NCBI RefSeq assembly: GCF_000829455.1
Contig: NZ_JXAK01000023.1
Span: 1 to 64,000, forward strand
Length of the DNA: 64,000 nucleotides
Source of the DNA: Gordoniibacillus kamchatkensis
GTDB taxonomy: Bacteria; Bacillota; Bacilli; Paenibacillales; NBRC-103111
Reading direction: 5' to 3'
A program made the translations under genes and the position numbers. Positions 46,886 to 55,406 of this stretch are shown one piece after another (position 1 is the stretch's first letter; the number at the start of each line of letters is the position of its first letter). The notes under the pieces are model-generated. The model worked only from the letters and a program-made list of their open reading frames with translations. It was not told where the DNA came from and searched no databases.

Positions 46886-47506
46886 ATGAAGGTCAATCAA
46901 TCCGAATTTATCATCAGCGCGGTGTCGCCAAGCCAATACCCGCAGGACGCCTTGCCGGAAATCGCTCTGGCAGGGCGTTCCAACGTCGGGAAATCGTCGC
47001 TCATCAATCGCATGCTGGGCCGCCGCAACTTGGCCCGGACGAGCTCGCAGCCCGGCAAGACGCAGACGCTGAATTTTTATCTGATCAATCAGGACTTATA
47101 CTTCGTCGACCTTCCGGGTTACGGCTATGCCAAAGTGTCGCAGGAGCAGCGCCGGAAGTGGGGGCAGTTCATCGAGCAGTATTTGACGAATCGGGAGAGC
47201 CTGAAGCTGCTATTGCTGCTCATCGACTCCAGGCACGAACCGAGTAAAGACGATCTGCTGATGTACGATTGGGTGCGGCATATCGGCCTGCCCATCGCCG
47301 TTGTCGCCACCAAAGCCGACAAGATGCCGCGCAGCCAGTGGCAAAAGCACGTGAAAGTCGTCAAGGAGACGCTTGGCATGCCGAAGGACGACCCGTTTTT
47401 CCTGTTCTCCAGCGAGACGGGGATGGGCAAGGAAGAGCTGTGGAGCCATATCGAGCAGGCCATCGGATACGTCGACCCGGCAGAAGCCGCGCTGGAAAAA
47501 GATTGA
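46886..47506 (+). CDS. ysxC: Ribosome biogenesis GTPase YsxC/EngB
   Basis: An essential GTPase for 50S subunit assembly. G1 [15 protein letters not shown]2 region [14 protein letters not shown]3 [11 protein letters not shown]4 VATKADKM, G5 FSSETGMG. The order lonA-ysxC-hemA region is conserved with B. subtilis. Start ATG 46886 is preferred over the GTG at 46877 or the ATG at 46874; it begins 28 bases after lonA with GTGGTGG upstream, so it is probably co-transcribed with lonA. Confidence 0.93.
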   Translation: MKVNQSEFIISAVSPSQYPQDALPEIALAGRSNVGKSSLINRMLGRRNLARTSSQPGKTQTLNFYLINQDLYFVDLPGYGYAKVSQEQRRKWGQFIEQYLTNRESLKLLLLLIDSRHEPSKDDLLMYDWVRHIGLPIAVVATKADKMPRSQWQKHVKVVKETLGMPKDDPFFLFSSETGMGKEELWSHIEQAIGYVDPAEAALEKD

Positions 47507-47530
47507 ACCGCCCTTGCCGGCGGTTTCAGT
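47505..47530 (+). terminator. Terminator of ysxC
   Basis: AACCGCC, CTTG loop, GGCGGTTT. The same stem recurs at 47680-47712 with a T7 tail. Confidence 0.5.
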
Positions 47531-47538
47531 CTGCTCAA

Positions 47539-47677
47539 GAAAGTGGGCTGCGCTGCGGACCTGAGAATATGGGTCTCCGGCATCGCCCACACTCGTGTTC
47601 CAATGATCCGAAAATAAGGTTGGAACACGTGTTCAAAGGTACATTCCCATTCTTCGCTCCGCCTAACTCGACAGCCT
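47539..47677. repeat. Hairpin-like intergenic repeat, copy B
   Basis: Shares both ends (GAAAGT-GGCTG-GCTGCGGA and TTCGCTCCGCCT...CGACAGCCT) with copy A at 26654-26745, with a different central part that contains GGAACACG/CGTGTTCC arms. Confidence 0.4.
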
Positions 47678-47679
47678 CA

Positions 47680-47712
47680 AACCGCCCTTGCCGGCGGTTT
47701 GTTTTTTTGCGG
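47680..47712 (+). terminator. Second copy of the ysxC stem, with T tail
   Basis: AAACCGCC, CTTGCC, GGCGGTTT, then GTTTTTTTG. A better terminator than the first copy. The two bracket repeat copy B, as if that element had inserted into the terminator and duplicated it. Confidence 0.65.
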
Positions 47713-47864
47713 GGCGATGTGGGAGGCGCGCGTTGCGGCAGCGGTTTGTTGGCAGTGTCCGCCTTACGGCGGGGCGTTGGTCGTGGATTTGCTCGCGGCA
47801 GGTTTTACAGCGGCTGTACATTATGGGTATTAAGCATAAGGCGCTTAGGACGCTGTTTCGCGAC

Positions 47865-48054
47865 ATTGGCGGTGTCTGCGCTATGACCGGCATTCGTTTG
47901 CAGGAATGGCGTGTCTGCACTTTGTCTGGTATAGGTTTGGGGAATGGTGTGTCTGCGCAATGTCTGGTGTTGGTTTGGGGAATGGTGTGTCTGCGCAATG
48001 TCTGATGTTAGTTTGGGGAATGGTGTGCCTGCGCTATGTCTGGTGTTGGTTCGC
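47865..48054. repeat. 38-bp minisatellite, four clear copies plus one worn
   Basis: Units at 47903-47940, 47941-47978, 47979-48016 and 48017-48054 follow GGAATGGTGTGTCTGCGCAA then TGTCTGGTGTTGGTTTGG. A degenerate unit precedes at 47865. Units abut without spacers. Confidence 0.85.
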
Positions 48055-48059
48055 AAGCT

Positions 48060-48420
48060 ATTGGCTGTGGGCGTGCGGCTGTGCATTTTTTGCTAAAGTG
48101 TTTGTCTGCCGCCAAAACACGCCGAGCATTGTGCGCGGGAATGTTATTTGTCGGGAGTTTGCAGCAGGAAATACCCCACGAACTGATGTTGAAGGATAAA
48201 TAGCGTCGAAATTCTCTATTTAGAGTACCGCGCGGCGCTCTTTCGGGACGATTTTGAAGAAATTATGCAACAAAGACCTGGTGGTCTCTCGCAACGACTA
48301 TTTGTCGCTGGACAAGGAAATTGTATTCGCTAATCGCCTGTTTTGCCCATTTTGACGTAAATAGGGCTTAAATGGACGCTGATTAGCGACTTTGTTCTGA
48401 TCGCCTCGGCTGACGCGGTT
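48060..48420. other. Intergenic region without recognisable gene
   Basis: The sequence between the two minisatellites has no ribosome site-led frame. It holds short motifs such as TAGCGACTTTG that also occur near 4035, likely worn intergenic repeats. Confidence 0.35.
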
Positions 48421-48425
48421 CCATT

Positions 48426-48580
48426 GAGGCGACGCGGACACCGGCGACCAACGAGAGAATGCACGCCGCCGAGGCGCGGACACCGGCGGCCAACGAGAGA
48501 ATGCACGCCGCCGAGGCGCGGTGCAGCGACGACCAACAGAGAATGCACGCCGCCTAGATACGGTACAGCGGCGACCGCAG
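48426..48580. repeat. 42-45 bp minisatellite, three copies plus a partial
   Basis: Units at 48426-48470 (45 bp), 48471-48512 and 48513-48554 (42 bp) share GAGGCGCGG and ACCAACGAGAGAATGCACGC then CGCC. A decayed copy follows from 48555. As unit lengths are multiples of three, they create long spurious open frames on the minus strand. Confidence 0.8.
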
Positions 48581-48833
48581 AGTTTATGGCGAAGACGACC
48601 GAGTGTAATTAAAGGAGACTTCGCCGGATGACCCGACACCGTCCTGACGAAAGGCCCGGTTCGCTCGCGCCCCGCAACGGAATGTTTCGAAAGTACCGCA
48701 ACCACCGGAGGATTTGCGAGCAAAACGCATTATTTTATGCATCCTTCCCGAACCTCCCTCGGATGGATGCGATTTTTTCCCGTATTCGCCGGATTTCCAT
48801 CGCTGGCGCGCAGGAATATTAAGCTTCCGTGTA
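48581..48833. other. Intergenic region upstream of the 195-aa gene
   Basis: No convincing frame. A TATAAT at about 48834-48839 may be the -10 of the gene at 48895, without a clear -35 partner. Confidence 0.35.
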
Positions 48834-48894
48834 GTATAATATAAGGGGAAGTAAGCGCACACGGTTTGGAAATAAAAGAATCGAGGGATTTTTT

Positions 48895-49482
48895 ATGGCA
48901 CAAAGGTTAGCGACCGAATACGTCAAAACCTGCCTGCAATTAACCGAAGACGAGCTGCAGCAGTTCGTATCGATGTTCGTAAGCGAGCAAGCGACTCTTC
49001 AAGTGAAAGTGTTGGACAACGGAAATCAGGAAGTGGTGCTGCAAGACGACGGAGGTCAGGAAATCGTCCTTCCGTTCGAATGGGTGTCAGGGCGTTACGT
49101 GTGCGAAGGATCCTGTACGATTACGAACCATAGGCTGGTCAATGCGATGCGCAAAGCCGTCAACCATTTCAAAGGCAGCGCCGTCGTGAAACGCATTTAT
49201 ACCGGATATACGATGATTTATCACTACGAGCAAGGCGCGGTTCGCAAAATTATCGAACAGAAGAACGGCCGCGAGCAGACCGTCTACGAGTATAAAGACA
49301 CTATCGGCATGCTGGAGCGAATGTTCCGCAGCCGCGACGTCGAGCTGGAAATTGAACGCACTTATAACCAGATTAATCAATTGCTCGATTTGCGAAACGA
49401 CTTGAAGGGCATGAATCTGAATCATCATATTGACGAGCGGCTGCAGCGTTTGACGCAAAAGCTGTTCGCCCTCGAAGCCTGA
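48895..49482 (+). CDS. Conserved hypothetical protein (195 aa)
   Basis: A soluble protein I cannot assign to a named family. The N-terminal half is beta-rich (QVKVLDNGNQEVVLQDDGGQ, VLPFEWVSGRYVCEGSC), followed by a basic segment around AMRKAVNHFKGSAVVKRIYTG and a C-terminal predicted coiled coil (RDVELEIERTYNQINQLLDL...DERLQRLTQKLF). It has two Cys close together and no membrane segment. ATG 48895 follows a weak site (GAGGG, 12 bases). A strong terminator follows, so it is a single-gene unit between ysxC and speD. Confidence 0.7.
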   Translation: MAQRLATEYVKTCLQLTEDELQQFVSMFVSEQATLQVKVLDNGNQEVVLQDDGGQEIVLPFEWVSGRYVCEGSCTITNHRLVNAMRKAVNHFKGSAVVKRIYTGYTMIYHYEQGAVRKIIEQKNGREQTVYEYKDTIGMLERMFRSRDVELEIERTYNQINQLLDLRNDLKGMNLNHHIDERLQRLTQKLFALEA

Positions 49483-49499
49483 GCTGCGGTCCGCCGCGG

Positions 49500-49533
49500 C
49501 GAGGAAGTCCCGCCATGCGGGGCTTCTTTTTTT
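49500..49533 (+). terminator. Terminator of the 195-aa gene
   Basis: GAAGTCCCGC, CAT, GCGGGGCTTC, TTTTTTTG. Confidence 0.85.
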
Positions 49534-49762
49534 GCTGTCGGAACGAACGGCGGACAGCCGGTTTTCAAACCGCGCCGCCGCCCTCTCCGAACGGCTCGTT
49601 TTGCCTATTAGACAGGGGCAGTTTTAGGCCTGTTCAAAATGCTTCGAACCCGCACCGTGACTGAGTTCATCGCATATGGTAGGTATGGTGGCACCGCACC
49701 CAAAAAAAACTATTGCATTTATGGTCAAGAGATGTTATTTTTAACTTCGTTGAAAACAATAT

Positions 49763-49837
49763 AGGAACCAGGATTCACTCAGGACATGAATATGTTGCGA
49801 GAGATTATTCCCTCGAGAAGTGAATGACGTAGGTCCT
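49763..49837 (+). ncRNA. Structured leader RNA upstream of speD
   Basis: Nested pairings: AGGAACC (49763) with GGTCCT (49832), ATTCACT (49773-49779) with AGTGAAT (49819-49825), perfect over 7 bp, and GCGAG/CTCG inside (49797-49801 with 49812-49815). It ends about 50 bases before the speD start. It matches no riboswitch class I know. Could be a cis-regulatory RNA. Confidence 0.4.
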
Positions 49838-49888
49838 AGCGGATGAAATTTTCACAAAATTTTATTCCTGGGAAGGGGGAACCGAAAG

Positions 49889-50290
49889 ATGGAATATTCA
49901 ACTTTCGGAAGACATGTTGCTGTAGATACTTGGGGTGCCGATTTTGAGCGTCTGACGAATGCGGAATGGCTGCAGGCGCAAATGGTGGAAGCTGCCGAAG
50001 CTTGCGGCGCCACGGTGCTGTCGGTCCAGTCCAAGCAGTTCGAGCCTCAAGGCGCAACGGTTCTCGTCTTGCTGTCGGAAAGTCATCTCTCCATTCATAC
50101 GTATCCTGAGAAAGGCTTCGCCGCTCTTGACTGCTATACATGCGGTGAAACCGTCGATCCGCAGCTCGCGATCGATTACATGATCTCCGTGCTCAGACCG
50201 GAGAAAGTGTATGCGAAGAAGCTGGTTCGCGGCGTCGGTGAGCTACAGGTGGAAACGCCGACTATCCAGCTGCCTGAGCTGGTGAAATAA
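49889..50290 (+). CDS. speD: S-adenosylmethionine decarboxylase proenzyme
   Basis: A 133-residue class 1B AdoMet decarboxylase that supplies the aminopropyl donor for spermidine. The proenzyme cleaves itself before the Ser in LSESHLSIHTYPEKG near residue 68 to form the pyruvoyl group. His in the same motif and Cys in ALDCYTCGE complete the site. The start ATG 49889 follows GGGAAGGGGG. A structured leader precedes it and a terminator (50305-50343) follows, so it is a single transcription unit inside the ysxC-hemA interval. Confidence 0.93.
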   Translation: MEYSTFGRHVAVDTWGADFERLTNAEWLQAQMVEAAEACGATVLSVQSKQFEPQGATVLVLLSESHLSIHTYPEKGFAALDCYTCGETVDPQLAIDYMISVLRPEKVYAKKLVRGVGELQVETPTIQLPELVK

Positions 50291-50304
50291 TACAATCGAA
50301 CGGA

Positions 50305-50343
50305 ACGTGATAACCACGGCTATAAGCGGCCGTGGTTATTTGT
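50305..50343 (+). terminator. Terminator of speD
   Basis: AACCACGGC, loop, GCCGTGGTT, ATTTG. Confidence 0.75.
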
Positions 50344-50399
50344 TTGCCCCGGCCGCATACAATGGTGTAGAGCAAGACAAGTCGGGGAGGAATGCCGGG

Positions 50400-50936
50400 G
50401 TGCGCAAGTTCCGGGCCGGGCGGATCGCCGCTGCGGCTGCATTAGCCATTTTATTGCTTTGGTCGGTATCGCAAACGGTAGGCATGCTGCGCAGCGGGGG
50501 GCATAGCGACGAATCGGCGGTTCGTTTGCTGTATCAAGTGTCGGAGCTGCATATCGAGCTGCTCGGCAGCCAGCTGAAGCAAGCGGCGGGCGCCAAGACG
50601 GCGGCGGAGCTCGAACCGCTGAAACAGGCGCTCTACACGGCGGCATTCACGCACGATAAGCTTGTGAAGGCTGTGGGGGAGCAAAATTTGACGCCGCTGC
50701 ACAGCTTGACGGAGCTGTCTCAGCTGATGCTGCGGCTGCAGCTTGGCGGCACGCGAGCGGTGAAGCCGGATGAAGCGGCGCTGCTGCAGGAGACGGCAGG
50801 CCTGTTTGCCGAACTCGAGGAAAGCTACGGCAAGCTGCTGTCGTCGGGGGACGCCGTCGTCGCCTCCCAGAACAGGGCGATCGCCGAAACGGACGAGAAG
50901 CTCGTAAAGCTGCTGCAAAAGCATAGCCAGAAGTGA
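50400..50936 (+). CDS. Membrane-anchored hypothetical protein (178 aa)
   Basis: The protein has an N-terminal transmembrane anchor (RIAAAAALAILLLWSVSQTVGML) and a helical outer domain rich in Ala, Leu, Glu and Gln (ELHIELLGSQLKQAAGAK...FAELEESYGKLL). GTG 50400 with GGGGAGG 8 bases upstream is preferred over the longer frame from 50307, which would overlap the speD terminator. I do not recognise a family. It stands directly before the hemA promoter. Confidence 0.6.
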   Translation: MRKFRAGRIAAAAALAILLLWSVSQTVGMLRSGGHSDESAVRLLYQVSELHIELLGSQLKQAAGAKTAAELEPLKQALYTAAFTHDKLVKAVGEQNLTPLHSLTELSQLMLRLQLGGTRAVKPDEAALLQETAGLFAELEESYGKLLSSGDAVVASQNRAIAETDEKLVKLLQKHSQK

Positions 50937-51077
50937 GCGGATGGCAAGCCCGAAACTGGGAAACGATAGGGAGGGGTCGCGGCTGCATCCGCTCTCTTAA
51001 GCGGCGGGGCGGCTTGTGTGACGAATGTCGCAGCGGGACCGGACCGGAATGGTTCATAATTGTGTCAAATGTTTTGT

Positions 51078-51105
51078 CGGATTTTCGCGTGCTCTGTGCT
51101 ATAAT
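51078..51105 (+). promoter_or_regulatory. Promoter of the haem operon
   Basis: TGCTATAAT (extended -10; TATAAT at 51100-51105) with only weak -35 matches upstream. Predicted start near 51112, giving a leader of about 23 bases before hemA. Confidence 0.6.
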
Positions 51106-51134
51106 AGAGCGATAGAAAGGCAGGTGGAACCCGA

Positions 51135-52552
51135 ATGCATATTGTCGTGACAGGTCTGAATTACCGCAGCGCCCCAGTCGAAATTCGCGAAAAGTTCGCG
51201 ATCGCGGAGCGCGATTTGCCGCGCGCTTGGCCAAGCTGAACAGCACCAAGATCGTTCTCGAGAGTGTGATCGTGGCCACTTGCAATCGGACGGAGCTGTA
51301 CGTCGTCGTGGATCGGGCCCATTTGTGCGGGCATTACATCCCGGCTTATTTGGAAGAGTGGTTCGGCATTCCGCGCGAGCAGTTTGCCAAACATTTATAT
51401 ACGTACGAAGACGAGCGCGCCGTGGAGCATTTGTTCCGCGTGGCGTGCGGCCTCGATTCGATGGTGCTCGGCGAGACGCAAATTCTCGGCCAGGTGCGGG
51501 ACGCCTTCTTGCTCGCGCAGCAAGAGAAGACGACAGGCACGTTCTTCAACAACCTGTTCAAACAGGCCGTGACGCTGGCGAAAAAGGCGCACTCCGAGAC
51601 GGGCATCAATGAAAATCCGGTATCCGTTTCGTATGCGGCAGTCGAGCTCGGCAAACGGATTTTCGGCTCGTACGAAGGCAAGACGGTGGCCATTCTCGGC
51701 GCCGGCAAAATGAGCGAGCTGACGGTCAAGCATTTGTACGCGAGCGGCGCGGGCAAAGTGCTCGTCCTCAACCGCACTTACGAGAAAGCCGTCGAGCTCG
51801 CGGCCAAATTCAACGGCATTCCGTGCCGAATGGAAGAGCTGCAGCGGCGGCTGGTCGAAGCCGACATCGTTATCAGCTCGACCGGTGCGGCGGACTATGT
51901 CGTCACGAAGGCGCAGCTCGCTGCGGTGCTGCAAAAGCGCAAGTCGCGGCCGCTATTCATGATGGACATCGCTGTGCCGCGCGACCTCGATCCTGCTATC
52001 GGCGAGCTGTCGAACGTGTTCCTGTACGACATCGACGATCTCGAAGCGATCGTCGACAATCATTTGGCCGAGCGCAAGCAGACGGCAGCCAAGATCGAGA
52101 GCATGATCGGAAGCGAGATGATCGCCTTCGCGCAGTGGAAAAAGACGCTTGGCGTCTCCCCCGTCATTCAAGCGCTGCAGACGAAAGCCGAGCTCATCCA
52201 TCGGGAGACGATGGAGAGCCTTGTCAAGAAGCTTCCGGGACTCGACGAGCATGAGCTGAAAGTAATCCGCAAGCTGACGAAAAGCATCGTCAATCAAATG
52301 ATGCGCGATCCGATCGTGCGCATTAAAGAAATGGCTGCGGAGCGCCGCGGCGACGAAGCGCTGGATACGTTCACGAAAATTTTTGCGCTGGAGGAGCTGC
52401 TGGCCCAGCAGGAAGCTGCGGAAGCGGCCACGGCGGCGGCCGAGCGCGGCGATCGTCCGGGTGCGCCCGCCATCAAACCCGGAGCGGCTGCTACGGAGGA
52501 CGGCGCGCCGGCATTCGGTTTCGCTCCCGCGCAAGCTTTCAGTCAATCGTAA
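51135..52552 (+). CDS. hemA: Glutamyl-tRNA reductase (frame broken near 51226)
   Basis: The first committed enzyme of C5-pathway tetrapyrrole synthesis, reducing glutamyl-tRNA to glutamate semialdehyde. It starts at ATG 51135 ([20 protein letters not shown]) behind CAGGTGG. The catalytic Cys is in [10 protein letters not shown], the NADPH domain shows [16 protein letters not shown], and [12 protein letters not shown] is conserved. One C is missing near 51226 (GCGCGCTTGG should read GCGCGCCTTGG), which joins RDLPRA to [10 protein letters not shown]. The C-terminus carries an alanine-rich extension after the dimer helices. It is the first gene of the haem operon and hence the likely control point. 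Confidence 0.93.
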
Positions 52553-52576
52553 GCGGCTGCGGTTCGGAGGGAAGCT

Positions 52577-53410
52577 ATGGTTACCAAAGGCTGGCTAGTT
52601 GACGCTATATTATACTTGTACGCCCTGAGCCTCCTCTTCTACTTCTCGGATGTCGCGCACGCGAACCGGAAAGTGAAGAGAGTCGGAACGGGGCTGCTTT
52701 CATTTGTATGGGTGCTGCAAACCGTATATTTGGGACTGAACGTGTACAGCCATCGGGCGTCCTGGGTGTTTTCCGGGTCGGAGACGCTGTTTCTGTTCTC
52801 CTGGCTGCTGGTCACGATTTCGCTCTTCATGGTGCGGGTGTTCCGCATCGAACTGCTCGTTTTTTTCATCAACGTGTTCGGGTTCGGCGTGCTGGCGCTC
52901 AACTTTTTCAGCAATCCGCGCGTTTCGCCGACGCTGCACAACTGGAACGTCAACGACGAGCTGCTGTTCGTGCACGTGTCGCTGGCCATTTGCAGCTACG
53001 CTGCGTTCGCCGTTTCGGCGGTGCTGTCGGGCATGTACTTGTTTCTGCACCGCAAGCTGAAGGCCAAAGACTGGTCGCCGACGATGAAGCGGCTGCCGAG
53101 CCTGGAAAAAATGGACCGCTACGCCTACATATCCGTCATCATCGGCGCGCCGCTGCTGCTGCTGGCGCTCGCGCTCGGCGTCGTCTGGATCGCGATCGAC
53201 GGCAACCGGCAGCTGTTCCTCGATCCGAAGGTCGTCAATTCGCTGTTTGTGCTGGCCGCCTACGTGTTTTATTTGTACCAGCGCCGGTCGCTGCGAATCG
53301 AGGGGCGCAAGCTGGCGGCATGGAATTTGGCGGCGTTCGTCATCGTCGTTATCAACTTCATCGTGACCGACCTTGTATCGGAGTTCCACGACTGGATATG
53401 GATGGGGTGA
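52577..53410 (+). CDS. hemX: HemX/CcsA-like membrane protein
   Basis: A 277-residue multi-pass membrane protein of the CcsA/HemX cytochrome c assembly family. About eight helices are visible. The family WxxWxW-type motif is reduced; conserved His residues occur in LLFVHVSLAICSY and around LVSEFHDWIW. In B. subtilis HemX lowers the amount of HemA. It starts at ATG 52577 after GGAGGGAAGC, 24 bases behind hemA, as in B. subtilis. Confidence 0.85.
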   Translation: MVTKGWLVDAILYLYALSLLFYFSDVAHANRKVKRVGTGLLSFVWVLQTVYLGLNVYSHRASWVFSGSETLFLFSWLLVTISLFMVRVFRIELLVFFINVFGFGVLALNFFSNPRVSPTLHNWNVNDELLFVHVSLAICSYAAFAVSAVLSGMYLFLHRKLKAKDWSPTMKRLPSLEKMDRYAYISVIIGAPLLLLALALGVVWIAIDGNRQLFLDPKVVNSLFVLAAYVFYLYQRRSLRIEGRKLAAWNLAAFVIVVINFIVTDLVSEFHDWIWMG

Positions 53411-53414
53411 GGAG

Positions 53415-54380
53415 ATGGGCTGGCTGCCGATCATGCTGCGTTTGGACGGAATGCGCTGCGTCGTCATAGGCGGAGGCGCGGTCGCCGAACGCAAGGTGGC
53501 CGCGCTGCTGGAAGCGAGCTCCGGGCAAAACGAGGCTCAGCCGCTTGCCGCTCAGGCTGCCCCCATGCAAAGGGAGGACGCCCCTAGCCCAGGCTCCGTC
53601 GGGCGGGGCGCGGGCACCTCGCCGGGACTTACCGGGTGTGGCGGGCAAGCCTCGTCCGAACACGTCGGGGGCGACGAGGGTTCCTCCAGCCCGGAACTTG
53701 CCGAGCGAGATCGGAGCCCATCCTCTCCGGAACACGCCGGACGGGACGGGACTCCCTCGTCCCCTGTACATGTCGAATGGGACGGCGCCTCCTCGTGCGG
53801 ACAAGCCGGACCGGCAGTGACCGTCATAAGCCCTGCCGTTACGGAAGCTTTGGCAATATGGGCGTCCGAGAGGCGTATTGTATGGCTCAAGCGGGAATAC
53901 GGCGTTGGGGATGCCGCGGGGGCCGACCTCGTCTTCGCAGCAACGGACTCGCGCGAGGTGAACGAGCGGGCTGCCGCCGAGGCGCGTTCGAGCGGGGCGT
54001 GGGTCAACGTGGCCGACGATCCGGAGACGAGCGGGCTGCTCATGCCGTCCGTCGTACGCCGCGGCAAGCTGACGCTGGCCGTCTCTACCGCCGGCGCCAG
54101 CCCTGCGGCGGCCCGGCGCATTCGCCGCGAGCTGGAGGAGCGTTACGGCCCCGAGCACGAAGCGTGGCTCGATTGGCTGGCCGAAGCGCGCCTCATGCTG
54201 CGCAGCCGCGTCGCCGAGACGGCCAGGCGGCAAGAGCTGCACCGCGAGCTGGACAAGCTGGACGGCGCTGCGCTGCTGTGCCGCGGCGCGCTGCCCGCAG
54301 GCTGGCAGCACGACTGGCTGGCGGCATTGGATCGCGAGCCGACGGCGGAGACGGTACGACGACTGGCGGAGAAGCTTTAG
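53415..54380 (+). CDS. Precorrin-2 dehydrogenase (Met8/YlnF-like) with tandem-repeat insertion
   Basis: An NAD-dependent dehydrogenase of the sirohaem branch (precorrin-2 to sirohydrochlorin). It begins [20 protein letters not shown], a Rossmann glycine motif, but the next strand ([12 protein letters not shown]), which normally follows after about 10 residues, comes only after some 90 extra residues. These are six imperfect 12-residue repeats (such as [24 protein letters not shown]). The rest is standard: [51 protein letters not shown]. Both CysG-type helices follow. ATG 53415 overlaps the GGAG site region, so translation is coupled to hemX. The repeat might be tolerated in a surface loop. 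Confidence 0.85.
   Translation: MGWLPIMLRLDGMRCVVIGGGAVAERKVAALLEASSGQNEAQPLAAQAAPMQREDAPSPGSVGRGAGTSPGLTGCGGQASSEHVGGDEGSSSPELAERDRSPSSPEHAGRDGTPSSPVHVEWDGASSCGQAGPAVTVISPAVTEALAIWASERRIVWLKREYGVGDAAGADLVFAATDSREVNERAAAEARSSGAWVNVADDPETSGLLMPSVVRRGKLTLAVSTAGASPAAARRIRRELEERYGPEHEAWLDWLAEARLMLRSRVAETARRQELHRELDKLDGAALLCRGALPAGWQHDWLAALDREPTAETVRRLAEKL
53598..53814 (+). repeat. In-frame 36-bp minisatellite inside the sirohaem gene
   Basis: About six units of 36 bp, each ending in a CGAACACGTCGG / GGAACACGCCGG-like block and containing CCTC(G)TCCGG-like cores. It keeps the frame and codes for a Ser/Pro/Gly/Asp-rich 12-residue repeat. Confidence 0.75.
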
Positions 54381-54436
54381 GTTCGCTATACTTACGTTTA
54401 ATAAGCTGCGAAATGGCATATTTAACAGGGGGCACT

Positions 54437-55392
54437 ATGAAACGCACCATTGTAGTTGGCACTAGACAAAGCGCTTTGGCGCTGACGCAAACCGGCTGGG
54501 TTGTCGACCGGCTGCGCGAGCTGTGCGCCGCCCGCGGCATCGAGGCCGAATTCGAGCTGCGCAAAATCGTCACCCGAGGCGATCAAATTCTCGACGTCAC
54601 GCTGTCGAAAGTAGGCGGCAAAGGGCTGTTCACCAAAGAGCTTGAGGACGGCATGCTGAGCGGCGACATCGACATCGCCGTGCACAGCATGAAGGATATG
54701 CCGTTCGAGCTGCCGCAAGGGCTGACGATCGGTGCCGTGCCGGAGCGGGAAGACCCGCGCGACGCGCTCATCTCCAGCGTGGCCGCCACGCTGGAGGAGC
54801 TGCCGCGCGGCGCCCGCGTCGGCACGAGCTCGCTGCGCCGCGCGAGCCAGCTGCAGCACGCGCGGCCGGATGTGCGGATCGAAACGATCCGCGGCAACAT
54901 CGATTCGCGGCTGCGCAAGCTCGAAACGGAAGCTTCGATGCGATTTTGCTCGCCGCCGCGGGCCTGAGGCGGATGGGCTGGGCCGATCGCATCACCGCCT
55001 TGCTTTCGCCCGAGACGTGCGTCCCGGCCGTCGGGCAGGGCGCGCTCGCCGTCGAATGCCGGGCGGACGACGCCCCGCTGCTGGAGCTGCTGCGCCTGTT
55101 CCAGCATGAGCCGACCGCGCTCGCCGTACGGGCCGAGCGCGCTTTTCTCGGCAGCCTGAACGGCGGCTGCCAAGTGCCGATCGGCGCGTACGCGGCGCTG
55201 GCGCCGGAACAAGCCGGCCCCGGCCAGGGCGCGCCGCTGCTCACGATGACCGGCTTCGTCGGCTCGCCGGACGGGAAAGAGCTGCTGAAAGAAACTTGCT
55301 CCGGCACAGATCCGGAGCAGCTCGGACGGGAAGTCGCGGCGAAGCTGGTCGCCCGCGGCGCCGGCCGTATTTTGGAGGCTGTGAAGCCGTAA
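54437..55392 (+). CDS. hemC: Porphobilinogen deaminase (frame broken near 54931)
   Basis: Hydroxymethylbilane synthase, which polymerises four porphobilinogens. N-terminal [35 protein letters not shown], the Asp-bearing [14 protein letters not shown], and [15 protein letters not shown]. The dipyrromethane-carrying Cys is in [13 protein letters not shown]. One G is missing near 54931: GAAGCTTC should be GAAGGCTTC, which turns [10 protein letters not shown] into [20 protein letters not shown] and joins the frames. ATG 54437 follows AGGGGGC. About 318 residues when repaired. Confidence 0.92.
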
Positions 55393-55406
55393 AGGTGTGA
55401 TTCCGG

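Noticed and set aside
47865-48054. CRISPR array
   Set aside because: Units of 38 bp abut directly, with no unique spacers and no cas genes nearby; it is a minisatellite.
48298-48723. Repetitive protein on the minus strand (RRAFSVGRRC-like repeats)
   Set aside because: The frame stays open only because the 42-45 bp units are multiples of three; no ribosome site and no recognisable sequence.
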